This document shows positions 10,623 to 22,675 of a stretch of DNA of 64,000 nucleotides, one piece after another. A model generated the notes under the pieces. The model did not search any database, was not told the origin of the DNA, and was given only the letters and a program-made list of their open reading frames with translations. The number at the start of each line of letters is the position of its first letter. The first letter of the stretch is position 1. The position numbers were made by a program, and so were the translations under genes. The stretch comes from Oehlia diaphana (taxonomy: Eukaryota > Glomeromycota > Glomeromycetes > Glomerales > Glomeraceae). The stretch is from NCBI GenBank assembly GCA_003833135.1, contig QZLH01000253.1:55685-119684 (forward strand), in the 5' to 3' direction.

Positions 10623-12059
10623 TTATTCTTGGTCCCATTCAAATTCTTTAACATCATCATATAGTACATTAAGGTCAAATCTTTTAATGATTTCTTTTGC
10701 TTTGTATTTTTCTATTATATCTTTCATTTCCTGTTTCTCCTGTTGAGTAAAACAATTCACAAGATCGATTTGTAATAATATAGGTTTTCTATCTTTCCAA
10801 TTATCAAAAATTGATTTTAATGACGTTAATTTATTTCCGAATTTCTTATTAAAAATAAATTTAAATTTAAATAAACTTTTTGGTGATGATTCAGTTAATA
10901 TATTAAATAATTCTTCAAAATTAAGACTTCTTACATCACTAATAATTAATCCATTTAAATCTTGACAATTAGTTAATAATCTTTCAAATTCTGGAAGATT
11001 ACAATTTTTTATCGGTATTTTAAGATATCTTAGATTTGGACAATTTTGATAGATTGCTTGGATAAGTTTTCCAGTATCAGCACCTTCATATAAAATAATT
11101 TCACAAAAAATACTTATCGTAGTAAGACGCCCACTTGTACTTTCAATTAATCTTACTAAAAAATTAGCTGGGATATAATAAGTTCTTAAGGATTTTAAAA
11201 CAGGTAAAGACACTTGGCACCAATCTGGATAATTTTCCATTATATTATCACTCATTACCAAACTCTTTAAATTTACAAAATATAAAAGAAAATTTGTAAT
11301 AATAGGCTTCCATTGCATAGTTAAATTTTGAATAGAAGTTGCAATTTTAATTAGTGACTTTTCGACAATTTTAAGTGATTCATAATTCAGACCTGCATAA
11401 CGGAAAATATGAACTTCACTTAGATTTTTTTGAGCTTCAATTAACCTAATAATTCCAGAAATATCATCATCAATAAGGTGAATTATGAGCTTTTTAATTG
11501 ATTTGCTTACTTTAGCTAATTCTTCTAATATATTTTGATTCATATTATTGTAATAAAAAACTTCAAGTTCTGAAAAGCAACTCTCAGCCCATGAAATATC
11601 ATATAATTGATGATCAAAATCTTTTGGAATATAAAGATAATTAAACTTTGTATTTCTGTTAATAAATAACTTCAATATTTCATTTCTTATAATGGACATT
11701 TTGGATTTTTCAATATTTTTTGAAATAATCATAGTTTCTAATAAAAGTTCTAAATTCAACCAATTCCATAAACTAATATAATTGAATAGTAAAGGCCGTT
11801 GAGATGTTTCTGTAATAATATTAATTCCCTGGTTCTTCAAAGTATCTCTTGACTCTTCTGATAAATGTAAAAGTATCACATTAAATAATATATCATTCGC
11901 TTTTTTAGTTAGAGGAATTCGTCCAGGAATTTTCCATAAAATAGGAACCATTGTCTTACACCACACTGTGTTAACTAAAAGACATGAATAAAGCGATATT
12001 ATATCATCTTTCAAATTTTCTGATATAAAGAAAAGTACATCTTCGTCGAGCTTTGACAT
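10623..12059 (-). CDS. F-box / LRR-like protein
   Basis: A single-exon ORF of 478 aa, ATG 12059 to TAA 10623. An F-box-like N-terminus (about 4-50) holds the sequence SLYSCLLVNTVWCKTMVPILW, the family hallmark shared with the four F-box genes at 53-63 kb (CLLVN.xWC.xxVxxLW). The rest is an alpha/beta array with leucine-rich repeat-like strands (e.g. NLRYLKIPIKNC, LIIDLxx, FEELFNIL). F-box proteins typically act as substrate receptors of SCF (Skp1-Cullin-F-box) ubiquitin ligases; this class is expanded in Glomeromycotina. No transmembrane segment. The substrate is unknown. Confidence 0.88.
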   Translation of the reverse strand: MSKLDEDVLFFISENLKDDIISLYSCLLVNTVWCKTMVPILWKIPGRIPLTKKANDILFNVILLHLSEESRDTLKNQGINIITETSQRPLLFNYISLWNWLNLELLLETMIISKNIEKSKMSIIRNEILKLFINRNTKFNYLYIPKDFDHQLYDISWAESCFSELEVFYYNNMNQNILEELAKVSKSIKKLIIHLIDDDISGIIRLIEAQKNLSEVHIFRYAGLNYESLKIVEKSLIKIATSIQNLTMQWKPIITNFLLYFVNLKSLVMSDNIMENYPDWCQVSLPVLKSLRTYYIPANFLVRLIESTSGRLTTISIFCEIILYEGADTGKLIQAIYQNCPNLRYLKIPIKNCNLPEFERLLTNCQDLNGLIISDVRSLNFEELFNILTESSPKSLFKFKFIFNKKFGNKLTSLKSIFDNWKDRKPILLQIDLVNCFTQQEKQEMKDIIEKYKAKEIIKRFDLNVLYDDVKEFEWDQE

Positions 12060-12962
12060 TTTTTTTTTTTTAGATAAGGCGTAAGGAAAAATTGTTGCCA
12101 GATGGAAAATGTATATGTAATATGTATGTATTATGATTAATTATGACAAATAGTTAAGCGTTCATGATTAAAGAGGTAAAGTTTCATGACAAAGCATAAA
12201 TAAAGATTACGTGTGTTTACAAATTTTCCGTTTCTTAAACGGACACGTGGGCATTTTCACCATTTTGATATCGATATTCGCCGAGAAATCTCGACAATTT
12301 GCATATTGTATGTATTATATGTGCACGTGAATGTGTGTTCGGCGCAGTAACACCACTACGCAGTAAAATGTTCGATCCCGTGATCTCTTGCCCGCTTATC
12401 AAGTCCCTCAAATACCTTTATATATGTAAAATTCGATGTTAACCATATTTTCTTAATTATAAATACAAAATATTGTGCTTGAAAAATGAAGTCCTCTGTA
12501 AGACGCATATTTTAATAACTGATATAAAAAAACTAAATTTTAAAAAATTTGGATAAGATATTTTTTCGATGTATAAAAATATTTATTTGACGATGTGTGA
12601 ATTTTGCTTTTAAAATAAAAAAATACGTTTCATAAATACACGAACGTAAACAAATGCAAAAATTTAATAACGGTTTATAAAGATTATAATGGGTTTATGA
12701 AAATTTCATATTTTTTTTTTTTTTTTTATTATTGTTGGATTTTAAAGTTAATTTTATTATTCAGAAATTTGAGAGGTGGAGAGACTTTATATTACTAATT
12801 TCTTATTAACAATAATATTAAATCATTTTTAGTTAAATTTTGGTGGAATTTCATCTGATTTGAATTATAACCTATAAGAAAAATAAATATATATATATAA
12901 CTTATTTTTAAATAATTTATTATAAAAATGAATATGTATTCAATAAGATATCAATTTTTTGA
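12060..12962. other. Upstream region of the F-box gene
   Basis: Promoter-side sequence of the 478-aa F-box gene followed by A+T-rich DNA with a T-run near 12711-12727. It carries short G+C-richer words (e.g. cacgtg near 12245 and 12324). I see no gene. Confidence 0.4.
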
Positions 12963-12980
12963 AAATTTCGCGTACGCTTA

Positions 12981-13203
12981 TTTTTTTTTTTTTTTTTTTT
13001 AACGGTCAAATTATTACTTTATTTAGAAATAAGAAAAATTACAATAAAGGAAAAGATCTACATTATATAACATTTAGTAAAGAACATAATATTGGGACTT
13101 AAGATATTATGTTCAAAAGAACTATCTACCATCCTGCGCACCCAAATAGGTTCACTAAACTATCCGAATAACTACTACTATTCGTATGAACTTCTGTAAT
13201 GTT
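12981..13203 (-). mobile_element. Poly(A)-tailed retroposed sequence with 18-bp target duplication
   Basis: On the minus strand the unit starts at 13203 (AACATTACAGAAG...) and ends with AATAAA about 20 nt before a 20-nt A-tract (T-run 12981-13000 on the plus strand). It is flanked by a direct repeat AAATTTCGCGTACGCTTA at 12963-12980 and AAATTTCGCGTTCGCTTA at 13204-13221 (17 of 18 identical). A polyadenylation signal, an A-tail and a long target-site duplication are the marks of LINE-type retroposition of an mRNA or SINE. No open frame or tRNA-like promoter is visible in the 200-bp body. Confidence 0.75.
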
Positions 13204-13268
13204 AAATTTCGCGTTCGCTTATTATAAAACCAATTGAAACAAGAACTAATCTTGCTTCTTCTCTTGTA

Positions 13269-13286
13269 TTTAACCCTAACCCTAAT
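13269..13286. repeat. Short CCCTAA telomere-like motif
   Basis: TTTAACCCTAACCCTAATT contains two full CCCTAA units. It is far too short to be a telomere and is probably a fortuitous or repair-derived interstitial motif. Confidence 0.35.
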
Positions 13287-13609
13287 TGCACATATACCGT
13301 ACATACAAATAATTTTATTATCGTATACGAAGAATTTTCAAGGCAAAATAATTTCCGGTGAAATGGAGTTATCAGGATTATCGGGAAATGGCCAGCTGTA
13401 TATATACTAGTATGCGTATGTACAGTACGGTATTATCCGGTGGATAAGTAAAAGATATTTATTAATAAAAAAATTACATACATAAAGAATAGTTAAAAAA
13501 AAAAAGAATTTTATTTACTTTTCTAACTCTAACACAAACGCTAAAAGAAAAAGAGCGAGTTCAATCTACCGTTAAAAAATGATCTTTTATTTATTATTTG
13601 ATTTTAATG

Positions 13610-15077
13610 TTAAATAATAGAATCAGTAGAAGCAGTTTCAACATCATCCTTATAACATTGATTAATATCACTACTATAAATAATTAATTCCTCAATAATT
13701 TTCGGTTCATAATTTACTAAATAACAATAATAAATATTTAATAAAATATAATAAAATAAATAAAAGGTACTTTTCTTTTTACTTACAATATATTTTTAAT
13801 CCTTTTCCAAAATTTCTTTGACAAATTATTGAATTTATTATCGTAACTAACGTTATACAAGATGGAATTATCAAAAATGGTTTTATTGAATAATTAACCC
13901 TTTTAAATTTCCTTTCTATCAATTTAAATAAAATTGATCATTATAATTGATTGAGAATAAAATATGTTTAAAATATAACACGACAAAATTATATATTTAC
14001 CTTGAAATAATCCATTTTTTAATAAATAAATATAAAATCCATAAAGTATTAAGTTAGTAACATAGAAAACAAACATAGTGCGATTTGATTCCATACGAAC
14101 CTATAAATAATATAAATAAGAAATTAATATGACAAATTTTTATCAAGGAAAAGAATTCAAATCAATTACCCCTTTAATCATTGTAAATGCAATTATGCAT
14201 AAACTGGCGTTTGGCCAAGGTATAATTTTGAGAAAAGAAAACAGACTTATCGTTTCCTCTGGCATAAATGCATATATATAACTAAAATGTAAAAATAAAG
14301 CAACTATAATTTGTGCATGACACAAAGTTTTTTGCAAGTAATACCATTTATAAATTCCTAAAAAAAAATTAATAAAACAATTAAAAAAGCGTATGAAGAA
14401 TTTTAGTAAAATGTAAAAAAAAAATAATCAAACTTTGAATTTCGCGATCTTTAGTGTTAATATCAATTCTATAGCTCGTTATAAACCTAAATATGAAGTG
14501 ATTTGATTTTACAATTTTATGATGCAATCTATTCACGATTAATTTTTAACTTACCTTGATCCAAGCGTAATACTCATAATTACTATAATGTAACAAGCCC
14601 AAAATGCCAACTCTAAATACAAATACACATGAGATACATAATACACATGAGAAAGAGAAAAATGTATATTCATTGAATTAACAGCATAAAAATTCTCATA
14701 AAAACTCAGTAAAAAGAATATTATAATGAATGATATATTCATGATTAAATATATTATTATATGGTTGCCAGTTCTTAATGTTGCCTATAAAAAAAAATAC
14801 GATTAACGAATAAACAAATTTAATAAAAACAAGTTGAACATATTTTAATTACTGTAACAATTCCTGATATAATCATCAAAACTGTTATTAAAGAACAAAT
14901 CAACAAAAAAAACATCTCAAGTTCTACTTCATCATCTAATATGAGCGAAACATGAATGTTTCCTATCAGGATAACAAGAGAATTTATGATAATAATAAAA
15001 CATAATAAATTCTCTTCTAAGTTTGTGTTTAAATACTGCTTAAATATATTAAAACAACGAGAAATTTTTTGCATCAT
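13610..15077 (-). CDS. Seven-exon multi-pass (7-8 TM) membrane protein
   Basis: Exons 14853..15077, 14555..14784, 14434..14486, 14170..14357, 14001..14100, 13787..13915 and 13610..13716. Every intron is 68-85 bp with GT-AG ends, all phases agree, and the model gives 343 aa from ATG 15077 to TAA 13610. Hydrophobic segments lie at about 24-47, 55-74, 83-106, 131-150, 181-201, 221-235, 241-259 and 278-297; a polar charged loop (DINTKDREIQ) lies at 161-170. The C-terminal tail of about 45 residues is acidic and Ser/Thr-rich. The shape suggests a 7TM receptor-like or transporter-like protein, but I recognise no signature of a named family (no Ste2, Git3, PQ-loop or MFS motif). The N-terminus could be the second Met. 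Confidence 0.8.
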
Positions 15078-16660
15078 AGTATTTATGATATTACAAAGTA
15101 ATGAAAGAATGCTGAACGCATTTAATAGAAAACGAAAAATAAAATTTTAACCAGTTAATACAAATTATTTTCTTTTCCAAATATAGTTTTATTCAAAACA
15201 TTTTTCCCTAGCAGTTTCCTCTCTTCCTACACAATATAAGATTCAGTAGCTGTGGCTTTTCAAAGTCCGGGAAATGGCAACCCTCTAAAAATATATCCGA
15301 GCATCCGTGAATCTAGGGAAAATTATTTTATTTTTTTTTTTTCAAGATGTAAATTTTATGAATATGCTATATATTTATTTTTTTATATAGAGAAACATGG
15401 CAATTAACATGAAGTACAGTATGTCAAATTCTCGGTTTATAACTAACTCACGTGAAAGCAAGAAATTTATTGTTCAATGCTTACTAATGTTTTAAGAATT
15501 TAATCCTCATGTGATTTATTAATGCACATAATATTGCATTAAAAAAATCGCTAGTAATTAATTATAATTTTGGCTTGCATCATGAACCGTCAAATTCATC
15601 CCAAACTTAATAAAATAGCAAATGAAATTTATATATTTATACAGAGAAATTCAATTTCTATATTCCTACAGAAAATTTTGACAATACTCAATTATTAACG
15701 CTAATAAATCTTTTTTAATTTATTTGAATATTTGATAAAAAATGGTGGCGTACTGCATTCCTGATCTGTGAGATACGGTTTGCGGCTAATTCTAGAGATG
15801 TGTTCCGGATAGCCGTAGATAATCTGTCATAAATTGAACGCACAAATTTTAGCCACCATCCGTATAATTACTGTTTCCTCACAAGTCACAAATTCGAAAA
15901 GGAATAATCAGATGCATTGTTACAATTCCTTTTGGGACTAAATTATACATATACTATCCGTATAATCTAATTACGGATATCCGGGTACCCGAAGTTAGTC
16001 ATAGTGTTGGCGGAATATCGGCCGGCATTTAAAATCACGTGACTCAACTTTGTTTTTTTTTCACAAAAAAAAATAATGTAAATGTAAAATAAACATGCGT
16101 ACATGTTATAAAAAATGATTTCATAGCAAATGTATAAAGAACTCATTCAAGTGTGGAATGTGGATAAATAATATGTTCTTTTAATTAAGTTTATTAATAT
16201 TTTTTGTTTCTAACTTCGCCAAGATTATATGATCTGCTAAGTTAGATGACTGAATGATCTATATTATAACGGATAACGGATTATCTGGTGGATTAGCCGA
16301 ATGAACAGATTTCGGATCGCTAATTCATGAAATATAAACTTTAAAATGTTACAGTAACCTGGCTATCTAAGCATTATTTTTTGAAGTCACATGGTTAAAG
16401 AAGTTTGTCTGTTCAGTGAAATTTCCGCGATTAAACCGGATCCAATCAGGAATGCGGCTACGATTTACGGCTAACTATAAACACGGATTACAGGATTGGA
16501 ACTCGGTTAAACTAAAATAATATATACTACTCGCAATGCACGCTCTTGGTCCGAAACAATAACCCGAATTTTTAACCGGTTAAGGCAATTAAATGATATA
16601 AGAAGTTCGCTATTATGTAGTTTCTCGCTTTGATTAACTATTATTTCTGTCCCTTTAAAA
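15078..16660. other. Intergenic between divergent membrane-protein genes
   Basis: Between two divergently transcribed genes. 15740-16500 is locally less A+T-rich and holds words that recur in both orientations (gcattcctgat at 15757 and its complement near 16448), possibly a decayed inverted-repeat element of about 700 bp. No coding signature. Confidence 0.4.
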
Positions 16661-18307
16661 ATGTTTCGTTCTTTTCGAAGTACAGAGCCCAAAATTTTCA
16701 ATATCCTGCGATTGTTGAGCGCTATTGCTCTTACATTTGGACTTTGTTTCTATACGTGGATTTCAGTTGCAGAATTCGTTTCCAATATATATAAACCGAA
16801 CGTGTACTTGAGTGAAGCGGTTGAGAATGCCGATGCCTTTGGGTTTATAGGATTTACATATCCAGGTATCTACTTTTAAATATAAAAAAATATATATATG
16901 TATATATATAATTTAAATTGACCATTTTTTTAATAGAATTCAAAATTTGCCCAAATACTTCAAGTAAGAATTTAATAATGTGTGTAATATTCTTAAGAAT
17001 TTCAAAGAAAACACGTACATTAACTTCATAAAATAGATAGTTACGATGATAATGATTCATTAGAAATATCATTACATTATCTATATCGTGATGATTTAAA
17101 TTCAACATTATTTTTTAATAATGGTTTAAATGAAAGTAAGAAATTTAGTTTCTTTTTTTGAGTATTTTATAATATGGTTTGATTATTAACTTTTTTTAAT
17201 TAATTTTACAGATTCACTCCATCCATATAACCCTAACATGACATATGATTTACACAACAATCCTGAAAATGACGAGTTTTTTTATAAAGATAACCGTTGT
17301 ATGATATTTAATTCTCAAATAACTGTCGGAAGTAAAATCGTCAGCTCAAGATATTTGCATGGAGGATTTCTTTTTATTATTACTTTGGATAATTCATCAA
17401 AATATGATTATTTTGAAATTAATTTTAATTCAATTAATACCGTTACAACATTACCAAGTTTATTCGGTAAGCCTTTTGAGGATGAAGGAAATCTGTCATT
17501 TATTTCTAACCAACATTTTATTGTTCGAGGACAATATGTTATTTTTGAATTTGCTGTCAAAAGACAAATGTACTATTCTTCACCTTTTTACGGGATATTT
17601 GGTTTCAAGGCGAATAAGGAAGCAACACATATTGAAATTAATGAGAAGACGCTTGCTTCAATGCAAAATACTTCTTTTACAGTGCTGGAATTGAGATATA
17701 AATCTTCTTACATAAGAGATGAAGAAGAGAGATATCAAATCACTGGTAAGCTGATTAATTGATTTAAAATATTATTTTAATTAATTTTAATACGATTTTT
17801 TTTCTAGTTGGTAGACTTATTTCAAATCTTGGTGGTTTCTATAGCGCTGTAAGTGGATTATTTATTTTATTATATGGAGCACCAAAGCTTTCTCCATGGT
17901 AATATGCACGCACATTTTATTATTTTTTGAATTAAATTATTAATATACTGTAAATGATGATAAAATATTTTTATTAACGCTCTTTTATTTTAAGGGGGAT
18001 TTGCCAAACTTCATTGTTATGCTGTTGGCCGATTCGTCGAAGTTTTAAAAAACACTTAGCAAGTAGATATGTTTCTCACGCAGGAATTCCTTTAGCGGAA
18101 GACCCACGTGAAATGCCACAAGGTGCTAAAATAGAAGATAGAGTAGCTGTATTAGAGCATTTGTTAAAAGAGTATTATCTTGATGCTTATTATTTAGAAA
18201 AATTAAGAACCACACGTAAAAGATATCTAAAATTACAAGAACAATATAATGATCTTGAAGGCGTAGGGATTTTAAATGAAGATGATAATCATGATGATAA
18301 CACTTAG
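16661..18307 (+). CDS. Two-TM protein with extracytoplasmic domain and C-terminal coiled coil
   Basis: Exons 16661..16865, 16937..16963 (27 nt), 17037..17135, 17212..17745, 17808..17898 and 17995..18307; all GT-AG, phases consistent; 422 aa. TM1 lies at about 14-40 after a short basic N-terminus; a loop of about 250 residues with potential N-glycosylation sites follows; TM2 is at about 292-313 (LGGFYSAVSGLFILLYGAP). A Cys/Trp-rich juxtamembrane stretch (WGICQTSLLCCWPIRR, possibly palmitoylated) leads to a heptad-like helix (about 365-410, e.g. LEHLLKEYYLDAYYLEKL) and an acidic tail. The layout resembles a family of uncharacterised Glomeromycotina membrane proteins; function unknown. The start is fixed by the first ATG before TM1. 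Confidence 0.82.
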
Positions 18308-18597
18308 AGAAAGGATCAACAAGCTATAAAAAATGGATATTATCTTTTTAAGTAAAACAACTAACGATATTGTTGTAACACTGAAAATTAATTTTAAAAG
18401 TTTGTTTATTCTATTTCAATGACAAATAAAGTCGACTTATTACGTTGAGTTCTTAGAAATCGAACAGGTAATAATTGATCGAGTCGGAAAACATTTGATA
18501 ATTTAATTAATTAGAAACACAAATGTTGTAAGATTATAAATAATTTAATTATTCTTTCAATTCTTTCAATTTCAATTGAACAAATATATATAAACGA

Positions 18598-18865
18598 GTG
18601 TCGATTTGCGTCAGGTGACAGCTGATGTAGCGTCAGATGTAGATTGATACCTGACGGTCATTTGTCACATAAAATTAAGTTCTAATTAAACGTTAAATCT
18701 CCGTTGAATTAAATTACCCTTTTCATAAAATACGACAATTAAGAAATGTGATATAAATTGTGATAAATAAACTTACTTGAAAAAGTAATTACATTAATAA
18801 AGAAATTGTTTACTATGGAAGACGATTCAGGTGACGCGTCAATCTACACTGACGCAAATCGACAC
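18598..18865. mobile_element. 268-bp MITE with GTGTCGATTTGCGTCAG inverted repeats
   Basis: The left end GTGTCGATTTGCGTCAG is exactly the reverse complement of the right end (17 bp). Inside, a second pair of matching words (gtagattga / tcaatctac) continues the inverted arrangement. No ORF. I see no convincing target-site duplication. Confidence 0.7.
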
Positions 18866-20334
18866 ATGAGGCACAACATATCCAACTTCAGCACAATACA
18901 CCGATATAAATTCCCTATTGCAAAATCTGGTAAGTATAGCATGTCCAATAATAAAATTCTTAAATAAATCATTTGAGATAACTGTGTAGTCTAAATTATA
19001 TATTTTACAATCTATTGTGCGATGAGAAATTAATTAGAAATATCCCATAAACTAATAAAAAAAGCTTGTCCACTTACAACTAGTTCTGGTAAAGCATAAA
19101 TAAAAGGAGACTTTTTCAACTTAATCATAAATTTTCTACGCATTGAACATATTTGATAGTTTGAAAAAGAATTAGTATTTAGCACTATAATTATTTCAAA
19201 ATTTTTATTCGCCTAAAATTCATCTTGTCAAGATAAATTTTACAGGTTCCTATTTGTATTATTACTATAATTTGTTTAAAATAGGTGTAAAAAAAAATGA
19301 TAAAATACCAAGTACTAAGTAGAATTATAGAATTACAAATGTCTTTATAAGAAATTACGTACTTGATGTCATCCATACACGACTTACATGTTATTACGCG
19401 TGTACGTATATTAAAAAATCATGGTTTTATAATTCTTTGATTTAACCTTACTGACTAATTCACTACAAACTGTGATAATGGTGCATTTATATCTACCATT
19501 TCAGTATCATATTTTCTAAGATGATTTAACATTCTAATTCTATCGTCGCTAATTTGTAGAATTTACAGGAGTATGACAGTATACTTCTTTGACAACTACG
19601 TCGCAATTTGTAGTCTGTCAAGATCCTTATTTATTATGGTTTTGAAAAATTTTCCAAAAAAATTACATCTAATTCTTTTCGTAATCGTTATTTCACATCG
19701 GGATAATGAACTGAACTAATCTAATTCGCTATCTGTAATTTTAAAAGAATTTAAATTAATTTTTAAATGTATAATTCACACTAATATATAATTACTTACA
19801 GTATCGGTTCCTCCAGCAAAGGCATCGAGTATACGATCAAAAAATCTCTTTGTCAGTCATCGGTCTTAATATCACCATGTCTCACAATATTAATTTCACG
19901 TAGTATATTCGTAATATAACGTGACGTAAGCGTAATACTGTAGGTGTCACATTCTAATTAAAAAAATCAGCTGTTTTTCATTGCAATCTTGCACAATTCT
20001 CCTAAAGTCTTCTACATTTTGACAACTCTTTTGCAATAAGCGGGTTGGTACACCTTTCACTCTTACTATTACAAGGGCAAATAAAAAGTTTATCACAAAT
20101 ACAACAGATAGTATTATACTTCTCTCTTTGATGCTGGGTCAATAAACTTTATTGATCGATTGGATCGCATGTGTCTTTTGCTTCTATTCTTATTATTCAA
20201 CCATAAACTTTATATATTCCAATGTGAGCAAAACAAATACTTTTATTGAATTGGATTATTATAAGCTATGTACATACAATAATACTTATAAACTACAGTA
20301 GAAATTTATTCCATAAACGTTTTTCAACAAGTCA
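18866..20334. other. Decayed sequence, no intact gene
   Basis: Locally less A+T-rich. On the minus strand near 20020-20110 a frame holds a Cys-rich run (CCICDKLFICPC) interrupted by stops, and near 19790-19860 another short coding-like piece ends in a GTAAG donor. These may be 3' remnants of the pseudogene at 20335-22590. Confidence 0.35.
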
Positions 20335-22590
20335 TCAATCATATGTAATAATCATCAACACATCATACTTCAGACTTTGGTTTTTTCGCTTTTTTTTTGG
20401 TTTATTAGGTGTACGGGACTCCTTTGCCTTAATGATTGTTACTTTTCTGGAAAGGAATTTTTCTTTCTCGGCTCTTTCTATAATGCGCTTGAATCGAGTA
20501 ACTGTGGAACGCAACAATTTCTGCATGTCATAAGATAAAGGAAAGTGAGTGTAAAATCTTAAGTCTGAATTTGGATGGGACGTTACCAACCTTAATTTGC
20601 AACATAATGCTGCAATTTTGGTTAGCTTCCAAATTTCATCATACGAAGTAGGGATATCAAACTTTTCCAATTCAAATGATGCGTAGAATCCGCCTCCTAT
20701 ATATATATAAGGACAGCACGAAGGTAGAACCACGATGATGTGAAACCAGGCATAATTATTACAAGCATTTAAAACTTGTTTTGAAAGTGCTCCTCCACTT
20801 TCGATAGCAAATTGCTTTGACTAAGCTTCTGTGCTGTCTCTGAGTGTTTTTAAAACCTTAAGAATGACCGAAAAATTCTTGGTATCGCTATCTACTTTAG
20901 AGCCTGCACGCTCACTTAGAGAGCATCTCGGCCATATGATATATCTTTTCCAAGATCAGGTCTCCATATGTAGGAATCTGTTAGTAATCAAACATAAAAA
21001 TATGAAAACTTAATAAAGATACTATACCGTAAACAGCAGTCTAGGTGAAACCCTTCAACTTTATCCGGGGCATCTGTTGCTTCACTTCATCGATCTCAAA
21101 ATGACCTAAAAACCATCTCTCCACTTATATGAAAAATAATCAGTATTATCAATAATGAAAAGTACTTGGGGATATAATACAGTAAAACATACAAATGTGT
21201 ATCTAGAATAAGCGAAAATGTGTCTTTTGATGAACATATCTATGTCCTTTTCGGAGTTTTTTCGTTGCGGAATTCCTTTGCCTAACATTTCACATCCGAT
21301 TGTAAAGAAGTGAAGTATTAGAAGCTGTGTGTGCATCCAAGCTGAAATTTAACAAATAAACTTACGTGTAACGAACCAATTCTAAGATGTATCCCACCTC
21401 TTTATCAAGATAGTCATTCTCTTCAAGAACGAATGATAATGTTTTATTATTTGTGAGTTCGTCATCAAACAAATCAGGTTCTTCTAAGTTCAATACTTCG
21501 ATATTTTGGATTATTTTCCGAAGTTTACAAACTGCCCCATGTATTTAACCATTTCACCTGTCATACGGATCTGTTCATTATTCAGCAAGAAACGAAATTA
21601 TGCTAATTAAGATTATCATATAAAGATCAAGATGCTTCAATGTCAAAAATACAGTACCTTGGCAAGAGATTGCAAACATCTTTCAGCGACAGGCTTCTAA
21701 CACTGTCCAATCACCAATACTAAGAACATTTGAAAGTATGGCATAGTATGGCATTAAGTTCTGAAAATTCTTCTTCGGATATGAAATCCTGTTCAATTTT
21801 CGGATCTGATGCGTCAATGATTCGCCACCAGATTGATCTAAATAACGAAATTGATTAGGACCTGTACAAATAAAAAGGAAAAGTATTCATTAAGCACTTA
21901 CTGTTTTGCTAGTTTGAATTTTTCTGAAGGATCTGTCTGTGCGGTTGTGTCGATCCAACGCTTTTTTTAACCAGCTTGGCATCAGTGTATCGAATTCCCA
22001 GCCTGACAAAGGTTCCACGTCGAGAATTCAGGAAAATCGAAAATTTCAATTCTATCATTTTCATAGGAGTCAACATATTCATCAAAGGAAACGTTAAACG
22101 TTTTGGCCTGTATCGTATTACAAAAAAATGATGTGAGTCATATCTGTAAAGAGTTCACAAAACGCGTGTAAACTATACTTGCTTTTTTCGTATCCAAAGT
22201 TATAGTTTCATCTTCTCTAGCTCGTTTTCTCTGGTCTTCTACCAGTTGCTCCCGACATGTTCATTCTCGTTTGAATACATCGTATATGTTTTTCGCGACG
22301 ACTACTTGAAATCTGCATTAAATATCAATTGAATTGATCAAAGTAAAAGCACAAAGGATTCTGTAGCTTACTTTAAATCTTTCTTCGAAGATACGAGACC
22401 AATTGGGCTCATCTACAACTACCTGACATTTCAAATAAAAAATAATTACTCTATGCTTTCTAATGAATAGCTTATCGAGTCGGCTTGCAAGTTTCGCAAT
22501 AATGTGGCTGAGGACGACACCTATACTCGCAGTCAAGACGAAACTTGACTGAAGCTTCGACATTATCACTAGGGAGAGGGACGACACTTA
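20335..22590 (-). pseudogene. Multi-exon pseudogene, unknown family
   Basis: Coding-like exons on the minus strand are linked by plausible introns: around 22373-22424 (VVVDEPNWSRIFEERFK between AG and GTAAG), 22190-22318, 21900-22095, 21380-21540 (acidic, EEPDLFDDEL), and 20335-20930. They are broken by in-frame stops (TGA at 22261-22263, TAG at 20821-20823) and by frame changes near 22020 and 21350. The longest surviving frame (20335-20733) has a hydrophobic core (HIIVVLPSCC, YIYIGGGFYASFELEKFDIPTSYDE) and a basic C-terminus. The layout recalls large unannotated accessory families of Glomeromycotina, but no domain can be named. Confidence 0.5.
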
Positions 22591-22600
22591 TACTCGCAAT
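22510..22600. repeat. 63-bp tandem duplication with gcgagtat-gtgtcgtcc core
   Basis: Two near copies of a unit containing tgcgagtatagtgtcgtcc-like sequence occur about 63 bp apart, at the 5' end of the pseudogene. On the minus strand it encodes a Cys-containing peptide once, in one frame. Confidence 0.35.
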
Positions 22601-22675
22601 CAGGGCGAAACTTAACGCGAGTTCCCTAAAAAACGAAAAAGAGGTTGAAGATAGAATACTTTTCTTAATTTTCAA

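Noticed and set aside
12330..12400. Possible tRNA because of gttcgatcccg-like words
   Set aside because: A-box and cloverleaf pairing could not be built from the flanking sequence.
13269..13286. Telomere end
   Set aside because: Only two CCCTAA units, flanked by unique sequence on both sides.
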